From NCBI GenBank assembly GCA_030141605.1, contig JAQGDQ010002366.1, positions 619,160 to 683,159 on the forward strand: DNA of 64,000 nucleotides, given 5' to 3'. Below are positions 56,401 to 64,000 of the stretch, piece by piece. Source of the DNA: Tubiluchus corallicola (taxonomy: Eukaryota; Priapulida; Priapulimorpha; Priapulimorphida; Tubiluchidae). Below the pieces are notes generated by a model. It was not told the DNA's origin, searched no databases, and was given only the letters and a program-made list of their open reading frames with translations. A program made the position numbers and the translations under genes. The first letter of the stretch is position 1. Every line of letters starts with the position of its first letter.

Positions 56401-58773
56401 AAGTTTCTACTCAGTTACCATTTGATCGGCTAACATTTCTTTCTGCAGTTGCAGTTGAATTAGAAACATCTGATTCTGCTAGCTGGGACACAAAGCGAAC
56501 AAGTAAGGGCACTGGCAATTTATAGAACTGGCTCCAACATTTCAGACAAATACCTAAATAAGAAATGAAAAGTGTGTAGTTGTTAGTAATAAATACTCTG
56601 AAATAAGATAATATTTATGAAGAAACAGCAACCTTACAGCAAGGAAAACCATTTTCTTATTATGTTATTTTGCTTTACCCTTCTCAATACATGCTTATTT
56701 TATCTCAGCTATTTGTCATTTTATAGCTATTATGTTTGACAGTCTTTCTTTCGATTTGTCGTTAAATTCTCTCTTCAAATTGCAAGGTGTTGTACAGTAA
56801 GTCCTCGCTGAATGATGCTAATGCATTTCAGCAAAATGCGACATTAAATGAAATGCTCGTTAAACGAAACCAAGACTTCCATAGAAAGTAATGTAAAAGA
56901 ACTGAGATGAGTCCAAGAAGCAAAAATCGTTGCTGTTTAAATCATGTACATCAAACCTTTAATGAGTTTTATTCATATTTTTACTGATTATCTACAGATG
57001 TTATCTTTTTTTGTGCACATGTGTCTTTTTGCACTAGTGTTTTTCCTTTACTAATAGGTATCTTTACGACTTTTGTTACTTTATTAACAAAAGGTATAAA
57101 TCAATTAAAATGAAATTATTCATTCATTGCAGCCTATATCTATATCTGTTTCTACTTTGAAAATAAGCCCTTGAATGCTCTTAGCTTATAACCAGCAGAG
57201 TATTTGCTTGATTAGTTGACCAATTAATTTATGTGAGAAAAGTATCATTATCATTCACCTAGTATAATCGAATATATTATTTTAGTTTTAATTTCGATTA
57301 CGAATCACACTTTGCCAATAAATGCCCCTATCACTTCATTATACATAATATTATATGCATATTATGGCATTACGATTGTTCTTAATAGCCATATTTATAA
57401 AATTATTTGGTTATAACGACTTATAATATAACCTCTCTTCGCCCACATATAATCAACATTATTTTTCTCATGATACGAAAAATTTTGGATGTATTATTGT
57501 ACCATTAATTTTGCTAATGAATCACTTATATTCTTATAATTTGCCCCCCCCGCGCCCCATAGCCCATCTTTAATGGTTATGATGGCTACATTACTACCAT
57601 TTAAATGTTCTATTTAAATTTGGGTACATATATGTGTATATGTATATCATTGTATATACAAGTAAGTAATATGGTGCATTGTAATACAAGTAAGTGGTGC
57701 ATTGACAGATAATCACCTAATTCAAATTCATAACTATTTAAAAACTTTTTTCACTCTTTAAGGCTCACTCAAAGTCGTAATTACATATTATGTTTTCCTT
57801 TCTCAACTTTCAGGTTTATTGCTCTTATACCATTGCTATTATTACAACATTATTTCATCCTTATTTTCATTAAGTTATCTACAGAAGCATGCATAATTAT
57901 AATCATTTTTTCATTTAAGTAAGGTGAGTGTGTTAATGACCGTATGGTCGTACACTCACCTCACACTACTCAAATTATTTTATTTAACATTTATTAATGT
58001 GTTTGATATTGTATTTTTTTTCATAGTTCATAGATTATTTCTTTCTGTTTGCATGAAACTTATCTTTCATATTAATATCTAGCTAGACTTGCTAGCGGTC
58101 TCTTGAAGCCTGTATACAGGCAGTCAGCAGTTAAATACTGCACAGTGAAAGCCAAGCCCTGTATAAAGCGACCTTGAAACAATTTCAGGTAGTACTAATC
58201 TGGTTGTTATAGCAACAAGTTACAGACAAAATTAAACTCGGGTGCTTGGAGACGTATAAATTGGCAAATAAATCTCGCTTAATGCAAACGGCTAGAATTT
58301 AGTATGTAGTCAGTCAGTAAGCCAAGCCATTATAATAATTGCACTGTTTGGGTTACTAATGCGTTTTTAGAACAGAATAACGCAATTTGTACCGCTAAAA
58401 TACTTCAAATTATGTATAAAAGTTGTAGATAAAATAAAAAGCCGTTGTAATAAAATTATAATAATAAGTTGTAAGCAAAGTAAAAAAAATCCTCGCTAAA
58501 ATGAAACGTGCGTCGTTAAGTGACAAAAAGGTGTGAAATGTTCAGCGTCGTTAAAACCAAGCGTCGCTAAACGCAGTCGTTAAGCGAGGACTTATTGTAT
58601 ACTTTTCCACCTTTGCTTTTCGTATATCTTTTTCAGTTTTGCAAAAGTAATGTTGCGAACGAACAAAATACAGTGTTAACTAAAACTAATAACACATAAC
58701 TTAATTTATATTAATTACCATGATTTGGCATTAACAATTTGGAAAAACACGAACGCTTCATGCTAGCTGACAT
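44421..58773 (-). CDS. ERAL1: ERAL1, mitochondrial Era-like GTPase, 11 exons
   Basis: GTPase that binds the mitochondrial small-subunit rRNA and helps its assembly. Exons on the minus strand: 58773-58719, 56553-56419, 55254-55127, 52490-52413, 51313-51267, 50312-50251, 48681-48569, 47889-47413, 46584-46435, 45902-45822, 44564-44421; all GT-AG and in phase, giving 489 residues (human 437). The basic, Ser-rich start (MSASMKRSCFSKLL) suits a mitochondrial presequence. G1 is GTPNTGKST (89-97), G2 lies in VKVHTTR (112-118), G3 is DTPG (136-139), and G4 is NKVD (205-208) split exactly across an intron. KKGWPFFSEVFYVSAL is the G5 region. LKQWLIDHAL to QAPEEI matches the linker. The KH motif IGKEG (446-450) ends the protein. 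Most extra length is in exon 8, between G4 and G5. Head-to-head with TRMT11. Confidence 0.95.
48890..48960 (-). mobile_element. tRNA-derived SINE head with intact box B, minus strand
   Basis: ERAL1 intron 6. The minus strand carries GGTTCGAGTCC, an exact RNA polymerase III box B, preceded by CAGAAAGCGGAAGGTGT and an eroded box A region (GTTGGCATAACTGCC). It shares the A-rich 3' flank with 26935-27000. Too short and unbalanced for a real tRNA gene. Confidence 0.55.
49668..50016. mobile_element. hAT-type MITE with perfect 8-bp target duplication
   Basis: ERAL1 intron 6. Starts CAGGGCCATAT and ends ATATGGCCCTA, inverted termini with one mismatch. Both sides are flanked by CTTACAGC (49660-49667 and 50017-50024), an exact 8-bp target site duplication. 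349 bp, no coding capacity. The perfect duplication suggests a fairly recent insertion. Confidence 0.9.
52761..52820. repeat. Interstitial telomere-like CCTAAC repeats
   Basis: Imperfect CCTAAC/CCCTAA words over about 60 bases in ERAL1 intron 3, matching the animal TTAGGG telomere unit with several substitutions. Confidence 0.8.
53124..54018. repeat. 81-bp satellite, about 11 copies
   Basis: Unit begins AATGCCTGAAAATTCAGC, continues through AACAAATCATCAAAATATC and TTTATTTTCAGACAACAG, and ends GAGTTACTAAAGAATCAA. Copies differ by only a few bases. Lies in ERAL1 intron 3, about 300 bp from the telomere-like tract. It has no spacers, so it is not a CRISPR. Confidence 0.97.
55683..55830 (+). pseudogene. 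Ty3/gypsy RNase H relic
   Basis: ERAL1 intron 2, plus strand. IDASPYGLGAVIAHRF is followed, after a one-base frameshift, by PDGIERPISFASRTLAPAET. This is the start of a Ty3-type RNase H (catalytic Asp in DASPYGLG). Nothing else of the element is readable. Confidence 0.75.
56795..58597. mobile_element. 1.8-kb pogo/Tigger-like element, non-coding
   Basis: The left end CAGTAAGTCCTCGCTGAATG and the inverted right end CAATAAGTCCTCGCTTAACG match at 17 of 20 bases, and TA flanks both (56793-56794, 58598-58599). These ends resemble Tigger/pogo termini. The interior is AT-rich with no transposase frame. It includes a 40-bp hairpin at about 57922-57962. It fills over 80% of ERAL1 intron 1. Confidence 0.75.
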
Positions 58774-59118
58774 GTTTCCAGTTTACATCGTGCAAATAAT
58801 TAGCGCACCGTAGAGATCTTTGACTTACTCCTTGAACTTAGTGTTGAAATTATGATTTTTGTCTCGTAATTATTTAAAAAAACAAATGAAAATCAGGTAA
58901 CTATTACTGCATTTTAATTTATTTGGAGCTTAGGATCTTTATGCTGAACAACAAATTGAAATGCTAATCCAAAATGATTTTGCTGAATAAATTTGGGCAG
59001 AGAATCCCTAAACAAACACTGCTATTGTTAAGAATAACAGAGAGAAACAACAGCAGAAACAACAATAACATTTATAATAATAATAATAATAATAAAAATA
59101 AGAATAAGAATAATAACG

Positions 59119-59178
<60 letters not shown>

Positions 59179-59889
59179 CTGTAATTATTATACCTAAAAT
59201 TACACTACCGTGAAGATGAACATTAATGAAAATTGAAAGTGTATAGGCAAATTAACAATCGATTATTCTAGAAAAAGAAAGCAAAATGGAACCAGTGAAA
59301 GCACACCACAATGTAGACATGAACAACAGAATTATTAACTAAATTAAACTGAAAATGTTTAATGGCAGAATATAAGTTAGGCAGAAAAGATGTCAAATAG
59401 GCAATCTAGCTGTCATCGTAATTTACACTGGACGCCAAAACAAATAACACAGATGATAATAAAATTAAGAGTAATCTGTAGAATAAACGGAATAAAATTT
59501 AACGTTGATCAAGTATGATGTATTGCGCATTCAAGTTTGCTACTTTGCACTAGAGTTCTCGACTTCTTGCCTCTCGGCCTGGCGTGAACAAGTGTTACAC
59601 GGTAGTGCTACTTTGTTACGTTTTATGTAAAACAACAACAACCTAAGTTGAACACTGCTGAACATCTTAATGAACTAATGATGTCAGGAGCTAAACTTTG
59701 AACATTGTTAAAACGTGCTATGGCATTTCGCCTGAGATGGTTTTATAAGTTTTGTAGTTAGTGCCCAGGCATTATTGCACTCTTTAACGTTCTTCGTGAA
59801 TGAAATACTAGTAGGCCTACTAGTCACAGTGTTCAAAAAGGACAACACCTTTTTAAACTGATATAACGCGTCTACTTTTGTGTCTTTTG
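58774..59889. promoter_or_regulatory. Shared ERAL1/TRMT11 bidirectional interval
   Basis: About 1.1 kb between two start codons in head-to-head orientation. It contains an AAT triplet array at 59073-59177 and otherwise no clear TATA or initiator element. That it is a bidirectional promoter is inferred only from gene arrangement. Confidence 0.5.
59073..59177. repeat. AAT trinucleotide microsatellite
   Basis: AAT units with a few AAG and ACG interruptions at the left. The Asn-rich 79-codon frame over it is an artefact. Confidence 0.95.
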
Positions 59890-61284
59890 ATGGCTGTTAG
59901 TGGAATTTGCAGAAAATATTTGTTTTTGTATGCAAATGAACACATAGATTTTAGACTTCCAGAACTAAAATCTATTTCGATTCTACAAAATCTCAAGCTT
60001 AAACTTGACGAACAGTTGTACAATCATGAAAACCCATTTCTTGTATTAGAGTTAAAAACTGACGAAGAAGCATGCAAAATTATGAAAAGGACTATTTTAA
60101 TCAGATCTATGTATGAACTTTGGGCATCAGCGCCATCGCATGATGAATTGTATGCACAACTAGCTGCTTATCCGACAGAATTAAAGAATCCCTATCTCAG
60201 AAGCAACACATCTTTCAGGCTTCGAATCGACGCCTTTGGAAAATCTCTGCAAACCACATACAAACTTAAGCGAATTGATGAGATACTTTCTACATTGCCT
60301 TTTGAAGGACGTGTAGATTTGCGCAAAGCACAACATAGTTTTCATTTGCTAGAACACTATAACACAGAACCACCAACTGTTCCACAATGCATCTATTTTG
60401 GTAGGTGGATAATGGATGGACAAAGAGATAAAGTGAGATTATATCATCTACAACAACGTAAGCACATAGGGAATACATCAATGGATTCACAATTGTCTCT
60501 CATCATGGCAAATCAAGCTAAAGTACAAAAAAATTCTATTGTGCTCGACCCCTTCGTTGGAACTGGCAGCTTATTAATAGCTGCTGCTGCATTTGGTGCT
60601 TATGTAATAGGTGCTGATATAGACTACAAAGTCATACATGGCAGAGGCAAGTCAAGTCGACCTAATAAAAAATATCGAGGACCTGATGAAAATATACAGG
60701 CAAACTTTCAACAATACAAATTAATTAATAACTATATTGGAGTAGTTCTAGCCGATGCATCAAAGCCGGTTTGGAGGACTGAATTGTTCTGTGATGCCAT
60801 CATTACTGACCCTCCGTATGGAATTAGAGAAGCGACAAGGAAAACCAAATCACAGAAGTGTTCTGATACAGAGGAAAATAGCGGTGATTGTGATAAGAAT
60901 GAAGGTGTGCAGTATAAACTAGCTGACTTGTTTAAAGATCTGTTAAACTTCTCTGCAAAAATTTTAAAAGTGGGTGGTAGATTAGTTTACTGGTTACCAG
61001 TATACAGGCCAGAGTACAGTGAAAAGAATGTGCCAGCTCACTCATGTTTGAAACTGATCTCTAACAGTGAACAAATACTGGCTACGAATATTAGCAGACG
61101 TCTGATAACGATGGAAAAAATTTGTGATATTGATGAAGTTGAAGGAGATACGGTTGCTAAAATTCGTGAAAATCATTACAAGAGTAGCTTCCGCCAAAAA
61201 TATTTTGCTGCCACGTCTTCTAGTGACAAATATTCTGAGGAAGCTAGTAAAATTGTCCACCACCAAAAAAACAGATCCAGTTGA
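59890..61284 (+). CDS. TRMT11: TRMT11, tRNA (guanine-10-N2) methyltransferase, single exon
   Basis: Catalytic subunit that, with TRMT112, methylates guanosine 10 of tRNA. One uninterrupted frame of 464 residues (human about 463) from the ATG at 59890; the N-terminus MAVSGICRKYLFLYANEH matches the family start. The first about 160 residues correspond to the THUMP-containing RNA-binding half (KRTILIRSMYELW, LPFEGRVDLRKAQH). Then come IYFGRWIMDGQR and the GNTSMD segment. The SAM site is DPFVGTGS (220-227), with GADID beyond it and the catalytic DPPYGIRE from 307. RLVYWLPVYR follows. There is no frame lesion. The lack of introns is odd beside intron-rich neighbours and could mean a retrogene, or a lineage that lost them. 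AATAAA at 61516. Confidence 0.96.
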   Translation: MAVSGICRKYLFLYANEHIDFRLPELKSISILQNLKLKLDEQLYNHENPFLVLELKTDEEACKIMKRTILIRSMYELWASAPSHDELYAQLAAYPTELKNPYLRSNTSFRLRIDAFGKSLQTTYKLKRIDEILSTLPFEGRVDLRKAQHSFHLLEHYNTEPPTVPQCIYFGRWIMDGQRDKVRLYHLQQRKHIGNTSMDSQLSLIMANQAKVQKNSIVLDPFVGTGSLLIAAAAFGAYVIGADIDYKVIHGRGKSSRPNKKYRGPDENIQANFQQYKLINNYIGVVLADASKPVWRTELFCDAIITDPPYGIREATRKTKSQKCSDTEENSGDCDKNEGVQYKLADLFKDLLNFSAKILKVGGRLVYWLPVYRPEYSEKNVPAHSCLKLISNSEQILATNISRRLITMEKICDIDEVEGDTVAKIRENHYKSSFRQKYFAATSSSDKYSEEASKIVHHQKNRSS

Positions 61285-62700
61285 CCAGAAAATGAATATC
61301 GTTTATTAATTTGTTTTTACAGTTCGTGGGATAATCTGCCTAGACAAACGTTGAATGCCCTTGTCTCAAAATATTTTTATTTCTTACAAAAGCTTTCGCT
61401 ATGCCTGGCCTCATCAGTTGCATAGACAGCGCTGCTAACCAGTGAAAGTCACACTCCGGTTAGCAGCACAGTCTGTACATCTGATGATGCCCGCTAGGGT
61501 GAAAGCTTCTGGAAAAATAAAAATAATTATTTTGCGACTGCAAGTGCCTTCAAGGTTTCTTTAAGCTAAAATGGCAAGTCTCAGGAGAGCTCTTTTATGT
61601 TTTAACAACCTGCCTGCCAATTTTGTGGATATTGCCTACTGTTTTTTCTTCTGTGTTGTCTAGTACTTGAGAACCACTGTCTTCACCAAATAGAAATAAT
61701 CTTAAGTTCAGCAGGACTGTGCTCAGTGAAAATTTAATTGCAACTCTTTATTTTCCAAGATTTTCAACAAAGCACTTCGACTCGGCATGCAAAAGTTTTT
61801 TTCAATGTATGCTATGCTAGAAAGGCAAAAAATATCATTTTTAAATGATGAAGAAAATAAAAATTTATTGATTTCAAATTATGCAATGTATTTGTTTCAG
61901 TTTTACAGGTAACTGTGTTTCTCACAATGTAGTTTTAAAACTATTAAATCTGGACTAGTATGATTATCAGCACCAATGTAATAATAGCGCTACCACTGCC
62001 TGTTCAGCAAAAGTTACTGTATGGATTAAACTTGACTAAAGTTCAATGGCAGCAGCTAAAGTAGTTATATAATGTATATATTATTATAATTATATATATA
62101 TTAATATAATGTAACATAAAAGTTCTAAAGATTTCCAAACACTTCACAATAAAATGTAGATACCAACTGACACATTTTAATAAGCTTGTAATTATTACAA
62201 AAGGGAAAGTAGTTTAGAAACAGTTTTTATCAATTGAATCACTAAGCTTTAAATGACTATGATTAAATGTGGTTAAGTTATATAATTCTGTACTAACTTC
62301 ATAATAAAAACTGAAACATGATAAAATCATTGCAGTCTGCTAAGTTTAAAATAACTATGTAGAAATACCAGTACTGATCCTATAAAGTTATAATCTGCAT
62401 TGTAATACAAATAAACTCTAACAAAAATTCCTTAAATACCTAGTGACAGTCTCACGTGTCCCTAAATCTTTTCATTATAAACGTATATCAAGGCCAGTTT
62501 TGTTCTGTTCAATCGATTTTCGATCATAAGCTGTATTTAGACTAAGGTGCAGTAAAAGCCGTGCATTAGGTAAAGGTATACTTAATAAATTCTATGTATT
62601 ATAAAGGTATCATCTGTTAATCAATTTTTTTTACTAATGATCTCTTCGAAGTGTTTCATTTGTCTTCACACACCATAATTAATCCTTGCCAGATGGAGAA
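61285..62700. other. TRMT11 3' UTR and AT-rich flank
   Basis: Contains the 128-bp imperfect inverted repeat at 61385-61512 and the polyadenylation signal at 61516-61521. The rest is AT-rich with short TA runs (62068-62110). No gene is recognised. Confidence 0.5.
61385..61512. repeat. Imperfect inverted repeat (hairpin) in TRMT11 3' UTR
   Basis: Left arm 61385-61440 and right arm 61458-61512 are complementary over about 55 bases with scattered mismatches, around a 17-base loop. Inner stem GCTGCTAACC/GGTTAGCAGC is perfect, outer stem centres on AAGCTTTC/GAAAGCTT. It ends four bases before AATAAA. Confidence 0.85.
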
Positions 62701-64000
62701 ATTTGACAATAATGCTTGTTTATGACTGCAAGATTTGAAAACCATTGGTTGGGTCTTCATTTTCAAAAAGTCAGTACTCAAGTTATTGGTCCAAGAAAAA
62801 TCTTAACAAAAATCAAATATTAGTTATATACGTGTATGTGGTTACATGCAACAAGGTGATTAGGTTTTTTTCTGATCTGAACAACACAGGCACATGCTGC
62901 CTATCAAGTATCATCCAATCACTTATGTCACTATTCAGTTCATTAAAATTTGGGTTCTCCACAAATGACAATGTGATTGTCAACATTATTGAGTGCCATT
63001 TAAAAACTGTAGAACCACACAGAATGAGTTGTTTATTGTAACAAGTTCTACAGTTTCAACATAAGAAAAAACTTCTAGCACGTAATGAGGTACATGTATA
63101 GTACAGGAACACTTAACTTGTATATATATATATATATATTCTTCTACTCATCACAGATGACATGGTAGTTACAGATATCAGAGAAACTATGCTTGGCAAT
63201 ATGGCAGTGTGAATAGGCAAATTATAGTATGCCGAAAAATGTGGAGCTATGCTAAAAACAAAAGACCACAAAAATGTAACAGATGTAGTAGAACATTGAA
63301 TTTGGAAACTGTACTAAGCAGACTGAAATGTACATACCTAGGTTATGTTAAGTAAATATATATATATAACCTATTCATCTGGCAGTTGATGTGATAGTCA
63401 TTATAAATGCACACACTGCAATTTATCAAGTTAACTTTACTTCCATGATCCTAGAAAAAACCACTTTCTGGGAATTAATTTAGGTAATATTCAGCAATTT
63501 GGCATTACAGATATCACCAGTACAGGGCACACTGAACAGAACATACAGAAAAAAGCATTATCGTACATGACAAGTTTTGACAATAAATAGATAAAATAAT
63601 TTTACACACGATATTCTGGCTTGAGTACAGGATTACCTACCTTCCTTGAAATGAATTAGAACAAATAGACAGACCCAAAAAAGAATTGACATGTTTCCTA
63701 ACCATTCATTACAAGAGGTAATTGTATCCATCACTGCTTAAGAAATAATTCCTTGCATTGGGTGCAGTTATGTAAGTGCATTACGTGTACTTGTGTTGGC
63801 TCTGAGCCAAAACTAACAACACAGGTAACTAAAATTGACAAATGAAATTACTGCTGATATCCTGCATTTATTCCAAGCTCTCAGCTAATGATATCAAGTT
63901 CTGTTTCATTCAAAGACTTTACTGGTCAAAGAACTTACTGAAAAACAGAGATCATAGAATACAGCTACTGATACTGATTAACCGAACTGATTAGCTTACA
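62701..64000. other. Right end, no supported gene
   Basis: AT-rich with TA runs near 63121-63140 and 63357-63369. A 98-codon frame at 62745-63041 has no recognisable domain. A minus-strand segment 63697-63641 has good splice signals and a hydrophobic frame (MSILFWVCLFVLIHF), so an unfinished minus-strand gene may enter from the right; this is weak. Confidence 0.35.

Overview
The window is nuclear DNA of an intron-rich, AT-rich invertebrate animal. The evidence is GT-AG spliced genes of animal type (a serine/aspartate racemase, a B4GAT1-like glycosyltransferase, a secreted LRR protein, a CAP-domain protein, a four-cysteine tetraspanin, ERAL1 and TRMT11), interstitial CCCTAA repeats, tRNA-derived SINEs, LINE, BEL/Pao and Ty3 relics, MITEs, and very many micro- and minisatellites. 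I cannot assign the phylum from sequence alone. There are no bacterial operons, CRISPR arrays or viral genomes.

Layout from left to right: 1031-9279 (+) serine/aspartate racemase, 9 exons; 10926-16312 (-) B4GAT1/LARGE-like glucuronyltransferase, 3 exons, convergent with the racemase; 17862-18398 (+) LINE 3' end; 18365-20175 (-) small secreted LRR protein, 2 exons; 21934-29900 (+) CAP/SCP protein, 7 exons, head-to-head with the LRR gene; 32281-42900 (-) tetraspanin, 8 exons, convergent with the CAP gene; 44421-58773 (-) ERAL1, 11 exons; 59890-61284 (+) TRMT11 in a single uninterrupted reading frame, head-to-head with ERAL1. No gene is supported from 61285 to 64000.

I rebuilt the gene models by joining exons by hand. 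Every junction given is GT-AG and keeps phase, and each model recovers its family's signature motifs. The genes do not form one pathway. ERAL1 and TRMT11 both serve RNA maturation (mitochondrial small-subunit rRNA and tRNA respectively) and share an upstream interval of about 1.1 kb, so a common bidirectional promoter is plausible.

The introns are crowded with mobile DNA. Examples are a 1.8-kb pogo/Tigger-like element filling most of ERAL1 intron 1, a hAT-type MITE with a perfect 8-bp target duplication, a BEL/Pao 3' end with a clear LTR, a three-copy MITE family with TTAAAGG ends, and an 81-bp satellite of about 11 copies. The most interesting protein-level observation is that the racemase has three consecutive serines in the loop associated with aspartate racemase activity, together with Cys in place of the serine that acts as one of the two catalytic bases of serine racemase.
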